DNA of 6,608 nucleotides from Pseudomonadota bacterium (GCA_003242645.1 QGVC01000205.1:1-6608); one strand, 5' to 3'. Shown: positions 1 to 6,467, counted from the stretch's first letter. Numbers and translations are program-made. Notes: generated from the letters alone by a model not told the origin.

Positions 1-1424
1 CTGCCGAGGAGCGCGGCAGCGCGGCGAAGTACGTGATCACTCTTTCGCGCTCCCTTATCGAGCCATTCCTCGCTTTCTCTCCCCGCCGAGACCTGCGGGA
101 GCAGGCGTTCAAGGCCTGGATCAGCCGCGGCGAGAACGGCGGCGCTTCAGATAACCGGGCCATCATCGCCGAAATGCTGAAGCTGCGGCGCGAGCGCGCT
201 CACCTGCTCGGGTATAAGACATTCGCCGACTACAAGCTCGAAAACACAATGGCCAAGACGACCGCGAACGTTCGGGCACTCCTGAACGAGGTCTGGCCTG
301 CGGCGAAGGCGCGGGCGCTGCAAGAGCGCGAAAAGCTGCAAGCCATCGCTCAGCGCGAAGGCGCCAATATCACCATCGAGCCGTGGGATTGGCGATACTA
401 TGCCGAAAGAGTGCGGAAGGCCGAGTATGACCTCGATGAGTCTGAGGTGAAGCCGTACTTGCCGCTCGACAATGTCATCGAGGCCGCATTCTACGTCGCG
501 GGACGGCTGTTTGGGCTGAGCTTCAGCGAGCGCCCAGACGTGCCGGTCTATCACCCTGATGTACGCGCGTTCGAGGTGACCGACAGCGCGGGAAATCACG
601 TCGGCCTCTTCCTTGGCGACTACTTCGCGCGGCCTTCAAAGCGATCGGGCGCTTGGAAAAGCACCTTCCGCCGTCAGGAGCGGCTCGCGGGCGACATCCG
701 GCCGATCGTGGTCAATGTGATGAATTTCGCAAAAGGCTCGGGAGACACGCCGGCCCTGTTGTCGTTCGACGACGCGCGCACGTTGTTTCACGAGTTCGGC
801 CACGCGTTGCACAGTCTGTTGTCGAACGTGACCTATCCATCGATCTCCGGCACCTCGGTCGCTCGCGATTTTGTCGAGTTGCCGTCACAGCTCTACGAGC
901 ATTGGTTGCTGACACCCGAGGTTTTGCGCAAGTTTGCCCGGCATTACCGCACCGATGAGCCGATGCCGGCACACATGATCGAGAAGCTGAGGGCGGCAAG
1001 CACCTTCAACCAGGGTTTTGCGACGGTGGAATACCTGAGCTCTGCCATCGTCGATATCGAATTCCACTCGGAGCTTTACGACGATCAGGAGCCCATCGCT
1101 TTCGAGCAGTCCGTGCTCGAACGCATCGGCATGCCGCGCGAAATCGTGATGCGGCACCGTTCACCGCACTTCTTGCACATTTTCTCCGGCGATGGCTATT
1201 CGGCCGGCTATTACAGCTACCTGTGGTCCGAAGTGCTGGACGCGGATGCATTTGCCGCTTTCGAGGAAACAGGCGATGTTTTCGATCCCGATACAGCCGC
1301 GCGGCTGAAGGAGTTCATCTACTCGGCCGGCGGCTTGAGGAAGGAAGAGGAAGCCTACAAGGCCTTCCGCGGCCGGCTGCCGACTGTCGAGGGGCTTCTG
1401 AAAAAGCGCGGATTTGTCGCTTGA
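1..1424 (+). CDS. dcp: Peptidyl-dipeptidase Dcp, M3 family zinc metallopeptidase (5' end missing)
   Basis: A zinc peptidase of the thimet oligopeptidase (M3) family; Dcp releases dipeptides from the C-terminal end of oligopeptides and helps recycle peptides in the cytoplasm or periplasm. The frame is open to the left edge of the window (first full codon at 3), so the GTG at 33 is an internal valine and not the start. About 473 residues are present of the roughly 680-700 usual for Dcp, so some 200 N-terminal residues lie outside. Seen directly: the zinc motif HEFGH at 789-803; the third zinc ligand, a Glu at 876-878 in FVELPSQLYEHW, 29 residues after the first His; and the substrate-side motif HIFSGDGYSAGYYSYLW around 1176-1226. 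The C-terminal end, AFRGRLPTVEGLLKKRGF, fits Dcp better than oligopeptidase A. No signs of decay. A terminator follows 33 bases downstream, so this is the last gene of its transcript. The M3 family is certain; Dcp rather than another M3 subgroup is likely. Confidence 0.95.
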   Translation, partial: AEERGSAAKYVITLSRSLIEPFLAFSPRRDLREQAFKAWISRGENGGASDNRAIIAEMLKLRRERAHLLGYKTFADYKLENTMAKTTANVRALLNEVWPAAKARALQEREKLQAIAQREGANITIEPWDWRYYAERVRKAEYDLDESEVKPYLPLDNVIEAAFYVAGRLFGLSFSERPDVPVYHPDVRAFEVTDSAGNHVGLFLGDYFARPSKRSGAWKSTFRRQERLAGDIRPIVVNVMNFAKGSGDTPALLSFDDARTLFHEFGHALHSLLSNVTYPSISGTSVARDFVELPSQLYEHWLLTPEVLRKFARHYRTDEPMPAHMIEKLRAASTFNQGFATVEYLSSAIVDIEFHSELYDDQEPIAFEQSVLERIGMPREIVMRHRSPHFLHIFSGDGYSAGYYSYLWSEVLDADAFAAFEETGDVFDPDTAARLKEFIYSAGGLRKEEEAYKAFRGRLPTVEGLLKKRGFVA

Positions 1425-1456
1425 GTAGGGCGAGAAAAAACAATTCGGATTAGGCG

Positions 1457-1487
1457 AACCCAGCGGGTCTACCCTACTGGGTTTTTC
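1457..1487 (+). terminator. Rho-independent terminator of dcp
   Basis: A 7-bp perfect stem, AACCCAG (1457-1463) with CTGGGTT (1477-1483), runs into a T-rich tract (TTTTTCTTCC from 1482). It lies 33 bases after the dcp stop. The 13-base loop holds a second small complementarity, GGGT (1465-1468) with ACCC (1471-1474), so two alternative foldings are possible. On the minus strand no T tract follows, so it serves dcp and not the converging gene. Confidence 0.8.
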
Positions 1488-1529
1488 TTCCTCCTATGTC
1501 CAACTTGAACAATTCACGCGGAACCGTCT

Positions 1530-1546
1530 CCGCCAACGTTCGGCGG
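1530..1546. other. Inverted repeat downstream of the PRTase-like gene
   Basis: The arms are CCGCC (1530-1534) and GGCGG (1542-1546) around a 7-base loop containing the palindrome AACGTT. It lies 20 bases beyond the stop codon of the minus-strand gene that ends at 1567. It could help end that transcript or stabilise its 3' end. There is no T tract on the minus-strand side, so it is not a standard intrinsic terminator. Confidence 0.3.
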
Positions 1547-1566
1547 CTAGTCACGCCGTGCGCACG

Positions 1567-3318
1567 TCAGTTGTCAGAAAAAGCAAAGTTCGTTCTCAGT
1601 CGCTGTTCGTAATAGCGGTTAGCCTCTATTAAAAGGGCGCGGAGGCCAGCATCATTGGTTGTTGCTGCCGAGTAATGAGCTGCCGCTGCCCTGAACGCGC
1701 AATACCCCGCTGTGTAAAAGGCTAGCGATCTTTCGGAGCACGCACAACCAGTGAGGCTTTGCACTCTTGACCGAAGCTCAGCAGCCCGCGTGGGATCGAG
1801 GTCCCATTCGACCTCCGCCCCCACCAAATCCCAGATAACAGACTGAGGGCCGACCCACGTATGGTCGCGATCATGCCCTCCAAGATCTACTTTGCGGATT
1901 ACGCCGTTTGATTGCCGAATCCATTCGTGCGGCGCCAGTCGCCCATCTCCATAGCAGGGCTGAGGTGCTGCGCCGACCTCGTCAAGCACTTGTTCCGTCA
2001 CACGTTCGATTGCGGAAACAGGAGGGCCACCCTCCTGCATCATCGCCCACGCCGAAAGCGCATCGGCAATTCGGCGAATTCCGTCGTGAATTTCTCCGTG
2101 ATTGAGTTTTCGAGTTGAAACCGCTGCTAACCACGGGCCGAGATATTCAGTGATAAAACTGGTATCAGCATCTGCGGCGCTTAGATGTTCACCGCTTATC
2201 CATGGATAAGCAAGCCAACCCTGATGGCAGCCGAGAGGAGATATCGCCGCACGATCAGTCACGAGAGCTGTGTTTGGTCCACTTCTCCAATGCTCCTGAC
2301 TGGATAAGTCCATCCCGGCGAATTTCAGAACAACGTTGCGGCCGGAACGCAAGTGCACGAGCTTTTTTGGCGTCTCGATAATCGGAGCAATCGCCCTCGG
2401 CAGCGTTCGAAGACCAGCAAGGGTTTGCCAACCTTGCGTGCCAAGCGGCTCTGCCGGACCGACTGCCGGCTCGCCCGTATAATCTTCGACCGCAGAGGCG
2501 AGCGCATGTGGCAGGAATTTTCCGTCTACGAACGTATCATCCAGACTAGTCGTCCAAACGCGATTTTCCTGCCACCACGTTTTCGCATCCGCACCGGCCG
2601 CTGGACCCGGTCCATACGCGTGGCCAGCGAAAAAGTGGATAGACTCTCGCCGAGCACCCGCATCCCGTAGCGCCTGAGCAACGGCAACCATCGACGCGCC
2701 CGATACCCCCGGTCCCTCATCGACGATGATGTTCTGGGACGCTGGCAATAACCCTTGAAGATCCACGTAGCGAGAAGGCCAAGTCCCCGAAGGCCTCAGG
2801 GTTAGGCAACTCGCAATTCGAAAACCGCGCCTGCGTAATGCCTGCGTAACAACAGCAGCAAGCGTCGTTCCGATGCTACGCAATCCAATAACGCAAACAT
2901 CAATCTCCGGTGGCTCAAATTGGAGAGACCATCTCTCAGCAGTCTGCGCATAGCTGTCGGGGTAAAGCGCGTACCAGGCAAAGCCTTCTGGAACGCGAAA
3001 CTCCAGCTCCTGCTCAACGAGAGCTAATTCCAAGACCCGCAGCTTTTCCATCAATTGCGTTACAGCTGCTTTAGTATTGCCCCTGGAACCGGACCGGACT
3101 TCGAGAAACACATTTGCCGCTGCCGCGGTGGCAGAAGAGGCTTGCCCGCCATTGCTCAGGCCGGCATCGAGAACGGCTTGCTCGATCTGTCCGAGAGCGA
3201 TGAGCCATTGCCGCGCCTCGGTAAGATCCGGCAGTAGTTGCTCTGCGATCCTATTTCGCAGAGATCTTGCCAGCTGTCGCGGAGAGGCTCGGAAGCTTTG
3301 TTTGGTGTAAAGGAGCAA
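1567..3318 (-). CDS. Phosphoribosyltransferase-like protein with C-terminal kinase-like region, function unknown
   Basis: I do not recognise a named gene. The 583-residue product looks cytosolic: no signal peptide and no membrane segments. Residues 140-235 read as a type I phosphoribosyltransferase core: a beta strand and loop, VCVIGLRSIGTTLA (141-154), a candidate pyrophosphate loop, and then NIIVDEGPGVSGASM (196-210), which matches the PRPP-binding pattern of hydrophobics, two acidic residues (D200, E201) and a small-residue loop. Residues 320-510 resemble an aminoglycoside-phosphotransferase/kinase fold: a candidate nucleotide lysine K332 (VVLKFAG), YGDGRLAPHEWI (456-467) in the catalytic-loop position, KVDLGGHDRDH (476-486) in the metal-binding position, then IWDLVGAEVEWDL. 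The substrate is unknown. The start is TTG, the only start-type codon between the upstream in-frame stop (3334-3336) and the body of the protein; no clear ribosome binding site precedes it. Two hand-counted 60-base samples (1621-1680, 2161-2220) are 53% and 52% GC against 65% in neighbouring genes, which suggests a transferred gene. PRTase region fairly sure; kinase-like region moderate. Confidence 0.75.
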   Translation of the reverse strand: MLLYTKQSFRASPRQLARSLRNRIAEQLLPDLTEARQWLIALGQIEQAVLDAGLSNGGQASSATAAAANVFLEVRSGSRGNTKAAVTQLMEKLRVLELALVEQELEFRVPEGFAWYALYPDSYAQTAERWSLQFEPPEIDVCVIGLRSIGTTLAAVVTQALRRRGFRIASCLTLRPSGTWPSRYVDLQGLLPASQNIIVDEGPGVSGASMVAVAQALRDAGARRESIHFFAGHAYGPGPAAGADAKTWWQENRVWTTSLDDTFVDGKFLPHALASAVEDYTGEPAVGPAEPLGTQGWQTLAGLRTLPRAIAPIIETPKKLVHLRSGRNVVLKFAGMDLSSQEHWRSGPNTALVTDRAAISPLGCHQGWLAYPWISGEHLSAADADTSFITEYLGPWLAAVSTRKLNHGEIHDGIRRIADALSAWAMMQEGGPPVSAIERVTEQVLDEVGAAPQPCYGDGRLAPHEWIRQSNGVIRKVDLGGHDRDHTWVGPQSVIWDLVGAEVEWDLDPTRAAELRSRVQSLTGCACSERSLAFYTAGYCAFRAAAAHYSAATTNDAGLRALLIEANRYYEQRLRTNFAFSDN

Positions 3319-3441
3319 GAAACGTCGTTCAACTTACCGTCCGTTTCGCTCCCAAACGTGGCTCTTTCCGGCAAAGTTCCTGGCAAGAAGGGACCGGGAT
3401 GTCGCGGTCAAGCACATGAGCACATCGCGGAGTCGCGAATT

Positions 3442-4560
3442 TCAGCCGCGCGCCGCCCTCAACGCCTCCGGCAGAGCCTCAGCCAGGATTGCCAAATCCG
3501 ACTCCGTTCCCGCGCTGATGCGAATGCAGCGATCGAGTGGCGCCACGCCCGGCATACGCACGAAGACGTCGCGCGCGATCAGCTCCTCAAGGACTCGTCT
3601 GGCGAATGCTCCATCGCCCCCGCAATCAACCGCGACGAAGTTCGTTGCCGACGGTAGTGCCTTCAATCCGTTCGATCGAGCGATGGCAGCTATACGCTCG
3701 CGGGCCTCGGCAATCTTTCGAACCACGCCTTCGAGATACGGCTGATCTTCGAGAGCCGCCAACGCGGCCACTTGCGCCATGCGGTTGACGCCGAAGTGAT
3801 TGCGGATCTTGTCGAACGAGCGGATCAAACCAACCTCACCGATCGCGTAGCCGACGCGCAGACCGGCCAGCCCATAGGCCTTCGAGAATGTGCGGAGCCG
3901 CAGCACCTGCGGATTGGAGACGTCAATCGGCGGAATGGCGTCGGCAGGCGCAGTATCCGAATAGGCTTCGTCGAGCAGCAGAACCGTGCCGGGCGGCAGA
4001 CCATCGATGAGGCGCTGAACCTCGGAGGCGCCCCACCACGAGCCCATCGGATTATCCGGATTGGCGAAATAAACGAGCTTAGCGTCTTCCCGTCGAGCTG
4101 CGTCGAGAAGCGCTTCCGGGTCCTCGTGATCACCGCGGTACGGCACGCGGACGAGCTTTCCGCCGAAGCCCGCAACATGAAAGTTAAAGGTGGGATAAGC
4201 GCCAAGGGAGGTGACGACCGGGTCTCCCGGCTCGATCAGCATCCGCACTGTATAGCCAAGCAGCGCGTCGATCCCCTCGCCCACGACAATGTTTTCGAAC
4301 CCGACGCCATGATGTTTGGCCAGCGCCGCCTTCAGGTCGTGATTCTCGGGATCGGCGTACATCCAACAGTCCGCTGCCGCCTGCCGCATCGCCTCGATTG
4401 CCCGCGGCGACGGGCCGAAAACGCTTTCGTTTGCGCCGATGCGGGCGCGGAAGGGTCGGCCGCGCGCCCGTTCCTGGGCCTCCGGACCAACGAACGGTAC
4501 CGTGGCCGGCAGCTCTGCCATGATGCGGGTGTAGCGGGGGCCGCGCGGATGCTGGGGCAC
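3442..4560 (-). CDS. PLP-dependent aminotransferase, histidinol-phosphate aminotransferase-like (class I/II)
   Basis: A 372-residue cytosolic fold-type I transaminase, about the length of HisC (350-370). Seen: substrate-side IGANESVFGPSP (41-52); Y68 in MYADPENHDL; the cofactor-binding NPDNPMG (167-173, N170); LLLDEAYSD (195-202) with D197 and Y200; the Schiff-base lysine K227 in RTFSKAYGLAGLRVGYA with R235; and the carboxylate-binding arginine R346 in CIRISAGT. All catalytic residues are present, so it should be active. Homology supports the aminotransferase reaction on an amino acid or histidinol phosphate, but no histidine-pathway gene adjoins it, so I do not call it hisC; alphaproteobacteria often carry several such paralogues. 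The start is GTG at 4560, chosen because AAGGAGAG stands 4 bases before it; the ATG at 4521 has no such site. It lies 29 bases downstream of the DUF1489 gene and is probably translated from the same mRNA. A long open frame on the opposite strand is a shadow of its codon bias. Confidence 0.93.
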   Translation of the reverse strand: MPQHPRGPRYTRIMAELPATVPFVGPEAQERARGRPFRARIGANESVFGPSPRAIEAMRQAAADCWMYADPENHDLKAALAKHHGVGFENIVVGEGIDALLGYTVRMLIEPGDPVVTSLGAYPTFNFHVAGFGGKLVRVPYRGDHEDPEALLDAARREDAKLVYFANPDNPMGSWWGASEVQRLIDGLPPGTVLLLDEAYSDTAPADAIPPIDVSNPQVLRLRTFSKAYGLAGLRVGYAIGEVGLIRSFDKIRNHFGVNRMAQVAALAALEDQPYLEGVVRKIAEARERIAAIARSNGLKALPSATNFVAVDCGGDGAFARRVLEELIARDVFVRMPGVAPLDRCIRISAGTESDLAILAEALPEALRAARG

Positions 4561-4564
4561 GTAA

Positions 4565-4572
4565 CTCTCCTT
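4565..4572 (-). promoter_or_regulatory. Ribosome binding site that fixes the GTG start of the aminotransferase
   Basis: The minus strand reads AAGGAGAG, then TTAC, then GTG at 4560. This near-perfect Shine-Dalgarno sequence decides for GTG over the downstream ATG at 4521. Confidence 0.8.
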
Positions 4573-4589
4573 GCTAATCGAGATCGAGA

Positions 4590-5030
4590 TCAGATGAGGC
4601 CAAGCTCAGCCAAGTCCTTCCGCATCTCGGGAGGAAGCTGGGCGAGCTGCTGAGAGGTGCGGTCGTCGAGGTCGGGCGGCGCGTCAGCCGGCTCCAGGTA
4701 GCGCCAGCCCTGGAAGGCGCGGCGCGGAACCGGGTAGGTCGGTATCAGCTTGGGATCGAGCAAGATGAGGCAGCAGGGCGTGCCATCCGGCTTTTGCCCT
4801 TCTCCAAAGCCGACAATCCGTTGGCGCACTTGGATCACGCCCTTGATCACCCAGTAGAGCGAGCCGCCCTCGAGCAGCTCCGCCTGCCGCTTCGGAACCA
4901 GGCGCGTCCGGTGGAACAGCTGGGGCTTCTGCCCGGCGGCCTTCTGCGCGGCGAGCCGGCCCTTCTGCCATTGCGCCAGCTCCTCGATGCTGTCCACACC
5001 GACGCACAGCTTGATGATGTGCACGGTCAT
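4590..5030 (-). CDS. DUF1489 family protein
   Basis: A 146-residue soluble protein of a family found mainly in Alphaproteobacteria and without a known function. Recognised from its conserved blocks: the N-terminus HIIKLCVGVDSIEELAQWQ, the TRLVPKRQAELLEGGSLYWV block (44-63), the RQRIVGF strand that follows, the PRRAFQGWRYLEPADAPPDL block near 102-121, and the C-terminal ending LRP-like PEMRKDLAELGLI. The length is normal for the family. The ATG at 5030 gives the usual family N-terminus; GAGGG lies 12 bases before it, a weak and rather distant ribosome binding site. It is the first gene of a minus-strand group with the aminotransferase 29 bases downstream. The 195-base gap upstream is shared with the divergent sulfur permease gene; I see no convincing promoter facing this gene. 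Confidence 0.9.
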   Translation of the reverse strand: MTVHIIKLCVGVDSIEELAQWQKGRLAAQKAAGQKPQLFHRTRLVPKRQAELLEGGSLYWVIKGVIQVRQRIVGFGEGQKPDGTPCCLILLDPKLIPTYPVPRRAFQGWRYLEPADAPPDLDDRTSQQLAQLPPEMRKDLAELGLI

Positions 5031-5154
5031 TGGAAGTCACGTCCCTCGTGCTGCATCACGGCATGCCAGCTGATACACCCTACGGCGACCTGAAGCGAGC
5101 CGGGAGCAGCTACTGATTGTGCAGAAGACGGCTGACGAAGACTTTCAGCCCAGC

Positions 5155-5184
5155 TTGCCCGTTCATATTCAAATCTGCGAATAT
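5155..5184 (+). promoter_or_regulatory. Candidate sigma-70 promoter of the YeeE/YedE permease
   Basis: A -35-like TTGCCC (5155-5160) and a -10-like GAATAT (5179-5184) are 18 bases apart. Overlapping choices for the -10 (AATATA, TATAAC) give longer spacing. Transcription would begin near 5191, leaving about 35 bases of leader. The stretch is AT-rich against a GC-rich background, which supports a control region. The boxes are weak, as expected for a regulated promoter. Confidence 0.5.
5165..5184. promoter_or_regulatory. Probable SqrR/BigR-type operator (ATTC-N8-GAAT)
   Basis: A perfect inverted repeat with 6-base arms: ATATTC (5165-5170), an 8-base spacer, GAATAT (5179-5184). Its core, ATTC-N8-GAAT, is the pattern I recall for persulfide-sensing ArsR-family repressors (SqrR of Rhodobacter, with BigR and YgaV as relatives), whose known targets include sulfide-handling genes. 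It overlaps the spacer and -10 of the candidate promoter, where a bound repressor would block RNA polymerase. It ends 41 bases before a sulfur-compound permease gene, which is consistent. The regulator gene is not in the window. The repeat is seen; the regulator's identity is inferred. Confidence 0.6.
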
Positions 5185-5211
5185 AACGGTGTTCACCCCC
5201 CGGTGCGCCAG

Positions 5212-5217
5212 AAGGAA
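5212..5217 (+). promoter_or_regulatory. Ribosome binding site of the YeeE/YedE permease
   Basis: AAGGAA stands 8 bases before the ATG at 5226, a good position, and supports that start. Confidence 0.75.
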
Positions 5218-5225
5218 AGCTGCTC

Positions 5226-6326
5226 ATGGCCCTACGCGATCTTGTCGCCGAGAATGCGCCCCTGGCGCTCAGCCTCGGCGGCCTGGTGATCGGCTTTTTG
5301 TTCGGGGCCATCGTGTTCAGGACCAATTTCTGCACGATGGGCTCCATTTCAGACATCGTGTCGTTCGGTGATTACCGTCGCTTTCGCGCGTGGATTCTGG
5401 CTGCCACTACGGCCCTCGTCGGCGCCCAGCTTCTGCAGCTCTTCGGCGTCGTCGAGCTGTCGCGGTCGATGTATCTCTCACCAAACGTCAACTGGTTCGG
5501 CCATGTGCTCGGCGGGCTGATGTTCGGCTACGGCATGGTGTTCGCGGGCGGCTGCCCGAGCCGAAATCTCGCGCGCGTCGGTGGCGGCGATCTGAGAGCG
5601 CTCGTGGCGCTGATCGTGGTCGGAATTTTCGCTTTCATGACGATCGGCGGAATTTTGGGCCCGATACGGGCGTGGCTCGAGCAAGCGACGGCCTTGAGTC
5701 TCGCCGGTATTGGTGCACCGAGCCAAGGCATCGGCGATTTGATTAGGGTAAGCCTGGGCCTCGACCCGGCAACTGGTGCGGTGATAGCTACAATCGGAAT
5801 CGCTGTTGCTGCCCTAGCTTACTGCTTCGGTGATGAGGGGTTTCGGACATCGCCGGTCCACATCGCTTCGGGCATCGGTGTCGGCCTCTGCGTGACCGCA
5901 GGCTGGGCTCTGACCGGGCTGGCATTCGATGAAATGGCTGACCGGCCGGTAGCCCCTATCTCCCTGACATTCGTCAGGCCCGCAGGCGACACGCTCGACT
6001 GGTTGCAGCGCTATACCGCTCTCGGGCTTCCAGGCTTCGGCGTCGCCACCGTGTTCGGCGCAATTCTGGGCTCCTTTGTGACTGCCGTCGCGATGAAGCG
6101 CTTCAAGGTGACGACCTTCTCCGACAAAGCCGACACGATCCGAGTGCTCTCCGGCGCAGCGCTAATGGGCATCGGCGGGGTGATGGCGCTCGGCTGCTCC
6201 GTCGGTCAGGGCATTACAGGTGTGTCGACGCTCTCCATCGGCTCCTTCATCTCCTTTGCCGCCATCGTCACCGGCGGGGTGCTCGGCATGAAGGCATTCG
6301 AGCGGATGCTGATGGCCGAGGCGTGA
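5226..6326 (+). CDS. YeeE/YedE family (TsuA-type) inner-membrane sulfur-compound permease
   Basis: A 366-residue polytopic inner-membrane protein of the YeeE/YedE sulfur-transport family, whose characterised member TsuA takes up thiosulfate through a line of conserved cysteines. Seen: about nine hydrophobic segments (roughly 11-32, 54-74, 92-108, 124-143, 184-202, 212-232, 268-290, 306-322, 336-355) and the family's three cysteine motifs, NFCTMG (C36), GGCPSRNLARVG (C110) and GCSVGQGITGVSTLSIG (C324). Further cysteines are C200 and C222. Both halves of the transporter are in one chain, the usual arrangement for full-length members. The ATG at 5226 has a good ribosome binding site and is preceded by an operator-like repeat, so expression is probably induced by reduced sulfur. 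No TusA, rhodanese or persulfide dioxygenase gene accompanies it here; the next gene converges on it. The substrate could be thiosulfate, another sulfur oxyanion or (per)sulfide; the sequence alone cannot decide. Confidence 0.92.
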   Translation: MALRDLVAENAPLALSLGGLVIGFLFGAIVFRTNFCTMGSISDIVSFGDYRRFRAWILAATTALVGAQLLQLFGVVELSRSMYLSPNVNWFGHVLGGLMFGYGMVFAGGCPSRNLARVGGGDLRALVALIVVGIFAFMTIGGILGPIRAWLEQATALSLAGIGAPSQGIGDLIRVSLGLDPATGAVIATIGIAVAALAYCFGDEGFRTSPVHIASGIGVGLCVTAGWALTGLAFDEMADRPVAPISLTFVRPAGDTLDWLQRYTALGLPGFGVATVFGAILGSFVTAVAMKRFKVTTFSDKADTIRVLSGAALMGIGGVMALGCSVGQGITGVSTLSIGSFISFAAIVTGGVLGMKAFERMLMAEA

Positions 6327-6329
6327 GGT

Positions 6330-6351
6330 CGCGCCCCTAAGGTGAGGCGCG
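6330..6351 (+). terminator. Possible hairpin at the 3' end of the permease transcript
   Basis: A 6-bp all-GC stem, CGCGCC (6330-6335) with GGCGCG (6346-6351), and a 10-base loop, starting 4 bases after the stop codon. No T tract follows, so it may only protect the mRNA end or pause polymerase. Confidence 0.35.
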
Positions 6352-6362
6352 CAAAGCCACTG

Positions 6363-6460
6363 TCTGCTTCGGGCGACCGGACCGCATCACCAACATCGCT
6401 GGGAAGTGGACCGGGTCGCCGCGCATTTGTCGTTGCAGATAAATAATCTGCTTCGGGCGA
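6363..6460. repeat. 14-bp direct repeat pair in the permease-thiC intergenic gap
   Basis: TCTGCTTCGGGCGA occurs at 6363-6376 and again, identical, at 6447-6460. The second copy overlaps the right arm of a perfect inverted repeat, GCAGAT (6435-6440) and ATCTGC (6446-6451), with a 5-base AT loop. A further 7-bp inverted pair, GGCGACC (6372-6378) and GGTCGCC (6414-6420), lies between the copies. The function is unknown; it may be a small dispersed intergenic element or a 3'-end structure for the converging genes. Confidence 0.6.
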
Positions 6461-6467
6461 GAGCGCC

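Noticed and set aside
33..35. GTG at 33 as the start of the peptidase
   Set aside because: The frame is open upstream to the window edge and the residues before it (AEERGSAAKY) fit a continuing protein; the family is about 200 residues longer.
147..599. A 150-codon minus-strand open frame inside dcp
   Set aside because: It is antisense to well-conserved peptidase sequence and has no domain features.
3404..3441. A TTGACC box on the minus strand as the promoter of the PRTase-like gene
   Set aside because: At 16-18 bases spacing there is no acceptable -10 box, so I could not support a promoter.
4519..4521. ATG as an alternative start of the aminotransferase
   Set aside because: No Shine-Dalgarno sequence precedes it, whereas the GTG 39 bases upstream has AAGGAGAG in place.
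3772..4653. A 293-codon open frame on the plus strand
   Set aside because: It lies wholly antisense to the aminotransferase and the end of the DUF1489 gene, its product has no recognisable motif, and GC-rich codon bias makes such shadows common.
6342..6446. A 34-residue open frame starting with GTG in the permease-thiC gap
   Set aside because: It has no ribosome binding site, a low-complexity polar product, and lies in a stretch of repeats; I see no support for translation.
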